Source: Nocardia sp. BMG111209 (lineage in GTDB: Bacteria > Actinomycetota > Actinomycetes > Mycobacteriales > Mycobacteriaceae). From it: a DNA stretch of 64,000 nucleotides. Where the stretch lies: positions 124,001 through 188,000 of the forward strand of contig NZ_KB907310.1 in assembly GCF_000381925.1 (NCBI RefSeq), given 5' to 3'. A program made the translations under genes and the position numbers. Under the pieces are notes generated by a model. The model had not been told where the DNA came from and did not search any database. It saw only the letters and a list, made by a program, of their open reading frames with translations. Below are positions 44,678 to 53,243 of the stretch, piece by piece (within the stretch, counting starts at the first letter, position 1; each line of letters begins with the position of its first letter).

Positions 44678-45838
44678 TCAGCGGGCGGAGTCGGCGAGCA
44701 GGCGTTCGCGCAGCCGGGCCCGGTCCGGTTTGCCGGGACCGCGCATGGGGATCTCGTCGACCAGCGACAGTTCGCGCGGCGCGGCGACCGAATCCAGTTC
44801 GGCCAGCACGTAATCGCGCAGTTCCGCCAGGGTCGGGGTGGTCCCGGGGACCGGCACCACCGCCACCGCGACCCGCTGACCCAGCCGATCGTCGGGCAGG
44901 CCCAGCACGACCACCTGGGCGACGGCCGGATGTTCGGCCAGCACGGCCTCGACCACCTGCGGGATCACCACCAGGCCGCCGGTCGTGATGGCCTCGTCCA
45001 GGCGGCCGGTGATCCGCAGCACACCGTCCTCGAAGACGCCGGCGTCGTCGGTGCGGAACCAGCCCGGTTCGGCGAACGCCGGATGATCGGGCAGGCCGCG
45101 GTAGCCGTTGGCCAGCATCGCGCCGCCGAGCAGCACCCGGCCGTCCTCGATCCGGACCTCGGTGCCGGTCAGCGGCACACCCTCGTAGACGCAGCCGCCG
45201 CAGGTCTCGCTCATGCCGTAGGTGCGCACGATGGTGATGCCGAGTTCCCGGGCGTGTTCCAGCACCGGTTTCGGGGTGGCCGCGCCGCCGACGAGGACCG
45301 CGTCCAGTGCGGCCAGCGCCGACACGCTCGCCGGTTCCTCCAGCGCCTTGATCAACTGGGTGGGCACCAGCGAGGTGTACCGCCGCGACCCCTTCATCCC
45401 GCCGATCGCGGAGGCCAGCCCGTCGGGCAGGAAACCACCGGAGACGTCGAGCACCGCCGGTTCGATACCGGCCAGGATGCTGCGCAACAGCACCTGGATT
45501 CCGGCGATGTGATGGGTCGGCAGCGCGAGCAGCCACTGGCCGGGCCCGCCGAGCCGTTCGTGGGTGGCGTCGCCGCTGGCCCGCAGCGCGGCGGCGGACA
45601 GCATCGCGCCCTTCGGCACGCCGGTGGTGCCCGAGGTGGTGACCACCAGGGCCACATCGTCCTCGATGGCATCGCCGGGCTGCAATGCGCTGGACAGCCG
45701 GTGGGACTCGCGGCGGTCGCCGGTGGGGATGGGGAGCCAGGCCGGACCGCCACCGTCCAGCGCCTCCCGCAGGTGCGGCAGGACTTCACCCACCGCGGCG
45801 CCGGTGGGCATGGGGAGGGTCCGCAGGGTGCTGCTCAC
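44678..45838 (-). CDS. menE: o-Succinylbenzoate-CoA ligase
   Basis: 386 residues from the GTG at 45838; the longer in-frame ORF overlaps the DUF3349 gene and is rejected. An adenylate-forming enzyme: VVTTSGTTGVPKGAML (P-loop) at 66-80, RTYGMSETCGGCVYEG, GWFRTDDAGVFEDGVLRITGR, and the C-terminal catalytic lysine in PMRGPGKPDRARL. At under 400 residues it is the short actinobacterial form of MenE. It makes OSB-CoA, the MenB substrate. Confidence 0.94.
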   Translation of the reverse strand: MSSTLRTLPMPTGAAVGEVLPHLREALDGGGPAWLPIPTGDRRESHRLSSALQPGDAIEDDVALVVTTSGTTGVPKGAMLSAAALRASGDATHERLGGPGQWLLALPTHHIAGIQVLLRSILAGIEPAVLDVSGGFLPDGLASAIGGMKGSRRYTSLVPTQLIKALEEPASVSALAALDAVLVGGAATPKPVLEHARELGITIVRTYGMSETCGGCVYEGVPLTGTEVRIEDGRVLLGGAMLANGYRGLPDHPAFAEPGWFRTDDAGVFEDGVLRITGRLDEAITTGGLVVIPQVVEAVLAEHPAVAQVVVLGLPDDRLGQRVAVAVVPVPGTTPTLAELRDYVLAELDSVAAPRELSLVDEIPMRGPGKPDRARLRERLLADSAR

Positions 45839-45873
45839 GTTCGCGATCGTGTCATGTGTCGAGGGGTCACCAG

Positions 45874-46257
45874 TCAACGGGTCCGTGGTTCCGGTTTCTC
45901 GGGAAGGAGATGGATGGAGGTCGGCCAATCGGACGACGGTGTCCCCAGCGGCCATCCACCGGCGGCGAGCCGGGAGGCTACTCGAGCGATATCGTCCTCG
46001 CCCGGTTGCTCTTTGGCAACTCGGGCGATCGCGGCCTCCACCTCGTGCCGGGCGATCTCCTCGTCGTCGCCGCGTTGGTGCACCAGTTCCTCGACGATCG
46101 AGTGCACCTCGTAGTCGGTCAGCCGGCGATGCAGGACCGCCAGCAGCGCGACATAGTCGGTCTGCGGGATGCCCTGGGGATATCCGGCCCGCAGCCAGGA
46201 CAGCACCCGGCTCAGGACCGACTGCGATTCGGGATCGGCCGGGGTCGGGTCGGTCAC
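45874..46257 (-). CDS. DUF3349 protein
   Basis: 127 residues from the GTG at 46257. Contains LSWLRAGYPQGIPQTDYVALLAVLHRRLTDYEVHSIVEEL and an IARVASRLAAGGWPLG tail, the compact helical DUF3349 fold found in mycobacteria. It sits 35 bases upstream of menE in the same direction, as I recall for Rv0543c and Rv0542c. The structure of a homologue is known but its function is not. Confidence 0.88.
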   Translation of the reverse strand: MTDPTPADPESQSVLSRVLSWLRAGYPQGIPQTDYVALLAVLHRRLTDYEVHSIVEELVHQRGDDEEIARHEVEAAIARVAKEQPGEDDIARVASRLAAGGWPLGTPSSDWPTSIHLLPEKPEPRTR

Positions 46258-46282
46258 GTCGTCGCCTTTCTGTGGTCCGGGA

Positions 46283-46558
46283 TCAGGACTGCCCGAACAG
46301 GTGGATGCCGAACCGGGTGGCGAGGAAGGCCTTGGCCACGAACAGGACTCCCGCGACGGCGATGCCCAGCACCAGCGCGTAGCAGAGCAGCGCACCCGCC
46401 CCGGCGGCGCGGCGCGGCGAGCCGGCGGACGCGGGATCGCGATATCGCGATTGCAGCCGCACGCCGATCGCGAACACCGCAGGCAGTCCGGCGCCGAGCA
46501 GCAGGGCCGCGAGTGTGACCCGGCCCAGATCCTTCAGATCGGTCAGCAAGGTGTGCAC
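46283..46558 (-). CDS. Small two-span membrane protein (Rv0544c-like position)
   Basis: 91 residues from a GTG. Hydrophobic segments near residues 13-32 and 57-77 are separated by a basic loop (RLQSRYRDPASAGSPRR). It lies nine bases downstream of pitA and 25 bases upstream of the DUF3349 gene, in the same order as the M. tuberculosis genes. Its role is unknown; it may act with PitA. Confidence 0.78.
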   Translation of the reverse strand: MHTLLTDLKDLGRVTLAALLLGAGLPAVFAIGVRLQSRYRDPASAGSPRRAAGAGALLCYALVLGIAVAGVLFVAKAFLATRFGIHLFGQS

Positions 46559-46567
46559 GCGCGGCCC

Positions 46568-47773
46568 CTACCCGATCGATTCGGTCATCGGCCGCGGACC
46601 GGCCGGGGGATTCGACGGGGGATTCGGCGGTTCGGGGCCCTGCCAGTCGTCGTTGACGTTGTTCGCGTGCACCGGATGGCGGTGCGCTCGCACGAACAGA
46701 TATCCGGCCAGCAGGACCAGCAGCGCGAAGACGACCAGAACCCCGGCGAGACCGCCGATCCCGTGCGCGACCGTCCGGCACAGCGCGCCGGTGAGCGCGG
46801 CGGCCGGCAGGGTCAGCAGCCACGCCACCACCATCCGGCCCAGCACGCCCCAGCGCACCTCGGCGCCGGGCCGGCCGAGACCGGTACCCAGGATCGCGCC
46901 GGTGACCGTCTGCGTGGTCGACAGCGGCATACCGAAGTGCGCGGAGGTGAGGATGATGGCCGCGCTGGTGGATTCGGCGGCCAGCCCCTGCGGCGGCGCG
47001 ATGTCGACCAGCCCCTTGCCGAGGGTGCGGATGATCCGCCAGCCACCCAGCGCGGTGCCGGCGGCGATGGCGACCGCGCAGGCGGTGATCACCCACAGCG
47101 GTAGCGAATCCGCCGGCGTCCGGGAGCCGTAGGCGATCAGCGCCAGGAAGATGATGCCCATCGTCTTCTGCGCGTCGTTGGTCCCGTGCGCCAGCGATAC
47201 CAGCGACGCCGAGCCGATCTGCCCCCAACGGAAGGCGTTGTCCACCACCCGCCGATCGCTGGTCGCGGTGATCCGGTAGACCAGCCGGGTGGCGATCGCG
47301 GCCACCAGGGCCGCCACCACCGGAGACAGCACGGCCGGCACCAGGATCTTGGTGACGACACCCTGTTTCCCGGCCGACCAGATCACCCCGTCGAAGCCGA
47401 CCGCCGCCACGGTGGCGCCGATCAGACCCCCGAACAGCGCGTGCGAGGAACTGGACGGCAGGCCGAACAACCAGGTCAGCAGATTCCAGGTGATGCCGCC
47501 GACCAGTCCGGCGAACACGATCTCCAGCAGATCCGCGCCGGCGAGATGTTCCAGCCGGACGATCCCCTCCGCGACGGTGGCCGCGACCGCCACGCTGAGA
47601 TATGCGCCGACCAGGTTCAGCACGCCCGACAACACCACGGCGGCACGCGGTTTCAGCGCGCCGGTCGCGATCGAGGTGGCCATCGCGTTGGCGGTGTCGT
47701 GGAATCCGTTGGTGAAATCGAAGCCGAGGGCGGTGATGACGACGATGATCAGGACGGCGAGTTCAGCGGACAC
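46568..47773 (-). CDS. pitA: Low-affinity inorganic phosphate transporter PitA
   Basis: 401 residues, about ten membrane spans. Both PiT signature segments are present: GFDFTNGFHDTANAMATSIATGAL near the N-terminus and SLAHGTNDAQKTMGIIFLALIA in the middle. It imports metal-phosphate in symport with protons. The C-terminal 35 residues are Pro/Asn-rich and cytoplasmic. It leads the pitA, small-membrane, DUF3349, menE run. Confidence 0.94.
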   Translation of the reverse strand: MSAELAVLIIVVITALGFDFTNGFHDTANAMATSIATGALKPRAAVVLSGVLNLVGAYLSVAVAATVAEGIVRLEHLAGADLLEIVFAGLVGGITWNLLTWLFGLPSSSSHALFGGLIGATVAAVGFDGVIWSAGKQGVVTKILVPAVLSPVVAALVAAIATRLVYRITATSDRRVVDNAFRWGQIGSASLVSLAHGTNDAQKTMGIIFLALIAYGSRTPADSLPLWVITACAVAIAAGTALGGWRIIRTLGKGLVDIAPPQGLAAESTSAAIILTSAHFGMPLSTTQTVTGAILGTGLGRPGAEVRWGVLGRMVVAWLLTLPAAALTGALCRTVAHGIGGLAGVLVVFALLVLLAGYLFVRAHRHPVHANNVNDDWQGPEPPNPPSNPPAGPRPMTESIG

Positions 47774-47852
47774 GCCCCAAGTGTTCCCCAGAGATTAGCT
47801 GGATCGCCGCTGCGGCGCCGAGTTGTCGGCGAACCGATACCGGCCGCGGCGC

Positions 47853-48248
47853 TCAGTCCCGGACGGACCCGGGCCCGCGCCGCAGCGGATGTTCGGCCGG
47901 CACCTGCACCAGCACGATCGGCACGCCGTCCGGATCGTGCACCCACGCCTCGATCAGCCCCCACGGTTCCTGCTGCGGCAGCCGATCGATCTCGACGTGC
48001 CGGTCGGCCAGCCGGGCGATCTCGTCGCCGACGTCGCGCACCTGCAACCACAGCGCCCCGGCGAAACCCGCGGGAGCGCCGTCGTCGCGATGGTGCCCGG
48101 CCACCTCGATCAGCGACTGCCCGGCGAAGAACACGGTGCCGCCGGGATACTCCCGCGCGATCGCCAGTTCGAGCGCCTCGCGGTAGAAGACCACCGTTTG
48201 CTCGTAGTTCACCGGACGCAGGATTATGCGGCTGCTGAGAATGTCCAC
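47853..48248 (-). CDS. VOC-family (glyoxalase-like) protein
   Basis: 131 residues, one pair of beta-alpha-beta-beta-beta units: ILRPVNYEQTVVFYREALEL, then GTVFFAGQSLIEVAGHH and GLIEAWVHDPDGVPIVLVQVP. Candidate metal ligands are His and Glu residues in these strands. It could be a small metal-dependent isomerase, dioxygenase or antibiotic-binding protein. A similar gene lies between pitA and menB in M. tuberculosis, as I recall (Rv0546c). Confidence 0.87.
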   Translation of the reverse strand: MDILSSRIILRPVNYEQTVVFYREALELAIAREYPGGTVFFAGQSLIEVAGHHRDDGAPAGFAGALWLQVRDVGDEIARLADRHVEIDRLPQQEPWGLIEAWVHDPDGVPIVLVQVPAEHPLRRGPGSVRD

Positions 48249-48336
48249 ATCAGCGAGCGTCGCATATGCGCCCGTCCTGCGGCACGGCTACGGATCACAC
48301 GCGCATACCGATCGGGCCGGGATCGGAGGTATCCGC

Positions 48337-49236
48337 TCAGAAGTACCAGGGGAACGGGGACCAGTCCGGGGACCGCTTCTCCAGGAAGGCGTCGCGGCCC
48401 TCGACGGCCTCGTCGGTCATGTACGCCAGGCGGGTGGCCTCGCCCGCGAACAGCTGCTGGCCGACCAGGCCGTCGTCGGCGAGATTGAAGGCGTACTTGA
48501 GCATTCGCTGCGCCTGCGGGGATTTGGCGAGGATGTCGGCGGACCAGGCCAGGGCCTCGTCCTCGAGCCGGTCGTGGTCGACGACGGCGTTCACCGCGCC
48601 CATGTGGTGCATCTCCTCGGCGTTGTAGGTGCGGCCCAGGAAGAAGATCTCGCGGGCGAACTTCTGGCCCACCAGCTTCGCCAGATAGGCGCTGCCGTAA
48701 CCGCCGTCGAAACTGCCCACATCGGCGTCGGTCTGCTTGAAGCGGGCGTGCTCACGGCTGGCCAGGGTGAGGTCGCAGACCACGTGCAGGCTGTGCCCGC
48801 CGCCGGCGGCCCAGCCGTTCACCAGCGCGATGACCACCTTCGGCATGAACCGGATCAGCCGCTGCACCTCGAGGATGTGCAGCCGCCCGGACCGGGCCTT
48901 GTCGACGGTCTCGGCGGTCTCCCCGCTGGCGTACTGGTAGCCGCTGCGGCCGCGGATGCGCTGGTCACCGCCGGAGCAGAACGCCCAGCCGCCGTCCTTG
49001 GGGCTGGGACCGTTGCCGGTGAGCAGTACCGCGCCGACATCGGAGGTCATCCGGGCGTGATCCAGTGCGCGGTACAACTCGTCGACCGTATGCGGCCGGA
49101 ACGCGTTGCGCACCTCCGGCCGATCGAAGGCGACCCGCACGGTGCCCTGCTCGATGTGCCGGTGATAGGTGATGTCGGTCAGGTCCTCGAATCCCGCGAC
49201 GGGCTCCCACAGCTTCGGATTGAACACCCGGCCCAT
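48337..49236 (-). CDS. menB: 1,4-Dihydroxy-2-naphthoyl-CoA synthase
   Basis: 299 residues from the ATG at 49236. A crotonase-fold enzyme with long identity to mycobacterial MenB: DLTDITYHRHIEQGTVRVAF, RPEVRNAFRPHTVDELYRAL, CSGGDQRIRGRSGYQYASG, NGWAAGGGHSLHVVCDLTLA and DADVGSFDGGYGSAYLAKLV, ending SPDWSPFPWYF. It closes the second ring of OSB-CoA. An upstream in-frame extension lacks conservation. It is divergent from the hot-dog thioesterase gene. Confidence 0.97.
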   Translation of the reverse strand: MGRVFNPKLWEPVAGFEDLTDITYHRHIEQGTVRVAFDRPEVRNAFRPHTVDELYRALDHARMTSDVGAVLLTGNGPSPKDGGWAFCSGGDQRIRGRSGYQYASGETAETVDKARSGRLHILEVQRLIRFMPKVVIALVNGWAAGGGHSLHVVCDLTLASREHARFKQTDADVGSFDGGYGSAYLAKLVGQKFAREIFFLGRTYNAEEMHHMGAVNAVVDHDRLEDEALAWSADILAKSPQAQRMLKYAFNLADDGLVGQQLFAGEATRLAYMTDEAVEGRDAFLEKRSPDWSPFPWYF

Positions 49237-49340
49237 TCTGCCGCTCGCCCACCGCGGTTCGTGCGCCGCCTCGGGTGTGATGTTCCGATCTTTCCGGACT
49301 GTCCTGTTGACGCCGTAAGAAGCGGGGATAACGTGCAAGT

Positions 49341-49997
49341 ATGAGCGAACGTGTAGAACCTGTTACAGAAACTGGGGTGGCCGGCCCGGATCGATACGAA
49401 CGGCACGGCGGATTCCCGAAGGTCGTCCATGCGCAACCCGGCCCGAATTTCGGCCCGTTCGTCGAGGCCATGCGCACCCTGCAGGATCTGGCGGTGTCCG
49501 CCGACGCACCCGACGAGGTGTTCGGGCAGGCGCGGGCCAAGGCCCGGGAATTGATCGATCTGCTCGAGCTGTACCGCGCGCCGGAGCTGCAGGGCCCGGC
49601 CGGCCGCGTGCCGGAGCTACCCGGCCGCGGCAGCCTGCTGATGCCGCCGTGGACCGTGGTGACCGCCGGGCCGGCCGGTGTGCGGATGCGGGGGGAATTC
49701 CGCCGCTATCACCTCGGCGGCAACGGCGCGGTGCACGGCGGCGTGCTGCCGCTGCTGTTCGACGACCTCTTCGGCTTCCTGGTGCACTACGCCGGCCGCC
49801 CGATCAGCCGCACCGCATTCCTGCATGTCGACTACCGCAAGATCACGCCGCTGTACACGCCGCTGGAGGTCGCCGGCACCGTCGATCGGGTGGAGGGCCG
49901 CAAGACCTTCGTGAGTGCGACCCTGCGGGACGAATCCGGCACTGTGCTGGCCGATTGCGAAGGGCTCATGGTGGAATTGCTTCCGTGGCAACCGTAG
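49341..49997 (+). CDS. PaaI-type hot-dog thioesterase, candidate DHNA-CoA thioesterase
   Basis: 218 residues. The C-terminal hot-dog domain has GGNGAVHGGVLPLLFDDLFGF (the PaaI HGG..D pattern) and AFLHVDYRKITPLYTPLEV. The N-terminal 90 residues are a helical extension. It is divergent from menB, with about 105 bases between starts. Release of DHNA from DHNA-CoA needs a thioesterase, and no other candidate is present among the men genes here, so that role is inferred. Confidence 0.8.
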   Translation: MSERVEPVTETGVAGPDRYERHGGFPKVVHAQPGPNFGPFVEAMRTLQDLAVSADAPDEVFGQARAKARELIDLLELYRAPELQGPAGRVPELPGRGSLLMPPWTVVTAGPAGVRMRGEFRRYHLGGNGAVHGGVLPLLFDDLFGFLVHYAGRPISRTAFLHVDYRKITPLYTPLEVAGTVDRVEGRKTFVSATLRDESGTVLADCEGLMVELLPWQP

Positions 49998-50084
49998 CCG
50001 GGTCGTAGCCGTGTGTCTGGTTCGTCCGGTGCGTATAGTTGCCTGCGCTCGCTCATCGAAAATTTGAACCGGAGGAACCTGAAA

Positions 50085-50534
50085 GTGGTTGCAGCACTGT
50101 CTGAATCCCTGCTGGATGACGCCAAGCGCTCCGCCTTCCTGGCAGATGCACAGGAGGTGCTCAACGCGGAGGTGTCGGACAAGGGAGGCGCGTCCGGACT
50201 CGCTGTCAAGGGTGGCTACGCCGCGATCAAGAAGGTCAGCCCGACGATCGTCGCGGACGCGCTGGAGTCGTTCGCACCGAAGTTCGTCGAGCAGCTCGAG
50301 CCGTATTGGGCCGAGTACCAGACCGCCGCCGGCTCCGGCAGCTTCGCGGATCTGCTGGTCTCCAAGCAGGACCAGGTCGCCGAGTCGCTGCTCGCCGTGA
50401 CCGACTCCCGCGCCGACAAGTCCGATCGTCCGGCCCTGAAGAAGGCCTACTCGGCCCTGCGCTCCTCGGCGAAGAAGAATGTCGTCGAGGCGCTTCCGCG
50501 GCTGGGTGCTCTGATCCAGCGGCACGCCGCCTAG
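50085..50534 (+). CDS. Small alpha-helical hypothetical protein (149 aa)
   Basis: GTG start at 50085 with GGAGG nine bases upstream; the open frame before it is not conserved-looking. The protein is Ala/Lys-rich and mostly helical: LLDDAKRSAFLADAQEVLN, GLAVKGGYAAIKKVSPTIV, LKKAYSALRSSAKKNVVEAL. There is no membrane span. It resembles an actinobacterial family of short cytoplasmic proteins of unknown function whose DUF number I cannot confirm. It lies 87 bases after the thioesterase gene. Confidence 0.75.
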   Translation: MVAALSESLLDDAKRSAFLADAQEVLNAEVSDKGGASGLAVKGGYAAIKKVSPTIVADALESFAPKFVEQLEPYWAEYQTAAGSGSFADLLVSKQDQVAESLLAVTDSRADKSDRPALKKAYSALRSSAKKNVVEALPRLGALIQRHAA

Positions 50535-50712
50535 TATTTCGCGGCTGTCCTCTCGTCGCGGGAATCGCCGCCGCGGCGTTCTCGCGGCATCCGGGGCTCG
50601 TCGTTCAGCGGGCGTGCGCGTGCACACGTCTCGCGCATCCCTTGGACGGCGAGCCGGCCGTGTGTGCCGCGGCGAGCCGGCCGAGTGCTCGGTCCCGCAC
50701 CTCGTCAACAAG

Positions 50713-50727
50713 GTTAGCAAGCCTAAC
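50713..50727. promoter_or_regulatory. Possible iron-box-like inverted repeat before menD
   Basis: GTTAG-CAAGC-CTAAC, a perfect inverted repeat in the 255-base gap before menD. The AGCCTAAC half resembles the DtxR/IdeR consensus (TTAGGTTAGCCTAACCTAA), but the match over 19 bases is only about 12. Confidence 0.35.
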
Positions 50728-50789
50728 TACAGGCCGGTGTGATCGGGTCGACGCCCCGGGACGGCCCGCGGTCTGCAAGGCTCTATTAC

Positions 50790-52442
50790 GTGAATCCCTC
50801 GACTGCCCAGGCTCAGGTCATCGTCGACGAGCTGGCGCGCGGGGGCGTGCGGGACGTCGTGCTGTGCCCGGGATCGCGCAATGCGCCGCTGGCCTTCGCG
50901 CTCCAGGCCGCCGATGCCGCCGGACGGCTCCGGCTGCACATGCGCGTCGACGAGCGCACCGCCGGGTTCCTGGCCCTCGGTCTGGCCATCGCGGACGGCC
51001 GCCCGGTACCGGTGGTGATGACCTCCGGTACCGCCGTCGCCAATCTCGGACCGGCCGTCCTGGAGGCCAACTACGCCCGGCAGCCGCTGGTGGTGCTCAG
51101 CGCCAACCGTCCCTACGAGATGCTCGGTACCGGGGCCAATCAGACCGTCGAGCAGTTCGGCTTCTTCGGCAACCAGGTGCGCGCGGCGATCAGCCTGGGC
51201 CTGGCCGAGCCCGAGGAGGGCTACCGGCAGCAGAACAGCGTGTGGCGGTCGGCCGTGTGCCGGGTGCTGTCCCAGGCCAGCGGCGCGCGTTCGGGTAACG
51301 CCGGTCCGGTGCACTTCGACATCCCGCTGCGCGAGCCGCTGGTGCCCGACGCCTGGGCCGGCGATATCGCGGCGATCGGCCGGGCGGAGGGGATGCCGGC
51401 GGGCCGGCCCGACGGCGCGGCCTGGACCACCACCGGCTTCGCCGCCCTGGATCTGCCGCTGGACCTGGACCTCGGCCCGGACACCGTGGTGATCTCCGGC
51501 CACGGCAGCGGCGTGCGGCCCGAACTCGCGGGCCTGCCGACCGTCGCCGAGCCGACCGCGCCGCGATCGGGCCCGGCCCTGCATCCGCTCGCGTTACCGC
51601 TGCTGCGGCCGAAGCAGGCGATCATCACCGGCCGCCCCACACTGCATCGTCAGGTCTCGAAACTGCTCGCGGATCCGGAGGTCCGGGTGCTGGCGCTGAC
51701 CACCGGCCCGCGCTGGCCCGACGTCTCCGGCAACGTGATCGCCACCGGCACCCGCGCGGTGGTGCACGGTACCCCGCGGCCGGAATGGCTCGAGCAGTGC
51801 CGCGCGGCGGACGCCACCGCCGAACGCGTGGTGCGGGAACAGCTGGCCCGGCATCCGAAACCGACCGGCCTGCACGTGGCCGCGGTGGTGCTGGACGCGC
51901 TGCGCGCGGGTGATCAGCTGCTGCTCGGCGCGTCGAATCCGGTCCGGGACGCGGCCCTGGTGTCGGCCCCGCGGCCGGATGTCGTGGTGCGCTCCAATCG
52001 CGGCGTGGCGGGTATCGACGGCACCGTCTCGACGGCCGTCGGCGCGGCCCTGCGTCACCCCGGCCGGACCATCGCGCTGATCGGCGACCTGACCTTCCTG
52101 CACGATGCCTCGGGCCTGCTGATCGGACCCGGCGAGCCGCGACCGGCCGATCTGACCATCGTGGTCGCCAACGACGACGGCGGCGGCATCTTCGAACTGC
52201 TCGAACAGGGCGATCCGCAGTACGCCGGCGTCTTCGAGCGGGTGTTCGGCACCCCGCACGGCATGGATCTGGCGGCGCTGTGCGCGGCCTACCGGGTGCC
52301 GCACCGCCAGGTGGATCCCGCCCGGCTGGCCACCGAGCTCACCGGCCACGCGCACGGGATGCGGGTGCTCGAGGTCGCCACCGAGCGGTCCAGCCTGCGC
52401 GAACTGCACGCCACGGTCCGCGCGGGCATCACCGAGGGCTGA
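50790..52442 (+). CDS. menD: SEPHCHC synthase MenD
   Basis: 550 residues from the GTG at 50790. A ThDP enzyme: [35 protein letters not shown] with the catalytic glutamate, [36 protein letters not shown] and [14 protein letters not shown] near the cofactor site. It adds the succinic-semialdehyde unit from 2-oxoglutarate to isochorismate, the first committed step to menaquinone. A terminator follows. Confidence 0.95.
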   Translation: MNPSTAQAQVIVDELARGGVRDVVLCPGSRNAPLAFALQAADAAGRLRLHMRVDERTAGFLALGLAIADGRPVPVVMTSGTAVANLGPAVLEANYARQPLVVLSANRPYEMLGTGANQTVEQFGFFGNQVRAAISLGLAEPEEGYRQQNSVWRSAVCRVLSQASGARSGNAGPVHFDIPLREPLVPDAWAGDIAAIGRAEGMPAGRPDGAAWTTTGFAALDLPLDLDLGPDTVVISGHGSGVRPELAGLPTVAEPTAPRSGPALHPLALPLLRPKQAIITGRPTLHRQVSKLLADPEVRVLALTTGPRWPDVSGNVIATGTRAVVHGTPRPEWLEQCRAADATAERVVREQLARHPKPTGLHVAAVVLDALRAGDQLLLGASNPVRDAALVSAPRPDVVVRSNRGVAGIDGTVSTAVGAALRHPGRTIALIGDLTFLHDASGLLIGPGEPRPADLTIVVANDDGGGIFELLEQGDPQYAGVFERVFGTPHGMDLAALCAAYRVPHRQVDPARLATELTGHAHGMRVLEVATERSSLRELHATVRAGITEG

Positions 52443-52448
52443 GCACGG

Positions 52449-52480
52449 CGGTACCCGTCCGCCGGAGCGGACGGGTACCG
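52449..52480. terminator. Terminator after menD
   Basis: CGGTACCCGTCCG and its perfect 13-bp complement around CCGGAG, between the convergent stops of menD and the gene at 52492. Confidence 0.88.
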
Positions 52481-52491
52481 GATCGAGCGGG

Positions 52492-52788
52492 TCAGTATTC
52501 CGTATCGGCGTAGTCGGCCGGCAGGTCCTCGTAGCCGCCGCCGGATTCGGTGTCGTAATCGTCCGCCAGCGGCACGGCCACGGACTGTTCGAGCACATCC
52601 GCGTCGTCGGCCTCGCGGATCGCGTGCGCGTCCGGGAGCGGGGATCGTGGCGCCGTCCCGGTGTCCGGGGCTCCGAGCGGTGCACCCTCCTCCTCGGGGG
52701 CATCCGGATAGGCCGGGACGGACTGTTCGAGCAGATCGGCTTCCGGGACTTCGCCGAGCGTGCCGGCAACGACAGTGCGATCGGTCAT
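52492..52788 (-). CDS. Small acidic protein with repeated DLLEQSVP motif
   Basis: 98 residues from an ATG preceded by AAAGGAG. Strongly acidic. The motif EADLLEQSVPAYPD recurs as DADVLEQSVAVPL about 40 residues later, with a Tyr/Asp-rich tail (YEDLPADYADTEY). It has no domain known to me, though EAD.LEQ-type small proteins are frequent in mycolic-acid bacteria. It is probably disordered with two short binding motifs; the partner is unknown. Confidence 0.72.
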   Translation of the reverse strand: MTDRTVVAGTLGEVPEADLLEQSVPAYPDAPEEEGAPLGAPDTGTAPRSPLPDAHAIREADDADVLEQSVAVPLADDYDTESGGGYEDLPADYADTEY

Positions 52789-52901
52789 CGGGGCTCCTTT
52801 CCGCGGGCCGGACGGGCTTGTGCGGCCCATCAGTTCGAGGATGCTCCCCCCGGCCGGGACTGGCAACCAGCCGGCGATCCCGCGCGGGTTCCCGCACCCC
52901 C

Positions 52902-53135
52902 TCATTCCCCGGGCAGCGGTCCGTCGTCGGCCGGATATTCGACCAGGGCCAGCGTGCGAGCCGCCATGAAGCGGGCCGTGCGCACCGCCGTACCGCTGCG
53001 GGTGATCTCCGCCACCTCCACGATGCCGCGCGCGATGCGCACCTCGACCCGCCGCCCCGCGCGCGTGGCCGCCACCTCGTATGTGTTAGAACCGCCGCCG
53101 GTGTCGACGACGATCTCCACCCGATCGCCCTTCAT
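52902..53135 (-). CDS. Small hypothetical protein (77 aa)
   Basis: From an ATG with GAGGAG upstream. Beta-rich sequence: DRVEIVVDTGGGSNTYEVAAT, RRVEVRIARGIVEVAEITRSG, then an Ala/Arg helix (TARFMAARTLALVEY). It looks like a short SH3-like or OB-like barrel. No family is recognised. It lies between the acidic protein and the mycolyltransferase-like gene on the same strand. Confidence 0.65.
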   Translation of the reverse strand: MKGDRVEIVVDTGGGSNTYEVAATRAGRRVEVRIARGIVEVAEITRSGTAVRTARFMAARTLALVEYPADDGPLPGE

Positions 53136-53243
53136 CACCCGATTCTCCTCGCTGCCAGCGGTTTTCACCGGTCACGAGTCGGTACCGTTCGGCCGGTGCA
53201 CGCACATTCGCGCGTACACCGGCCGGGTGCGGCGAGGGCTCGG

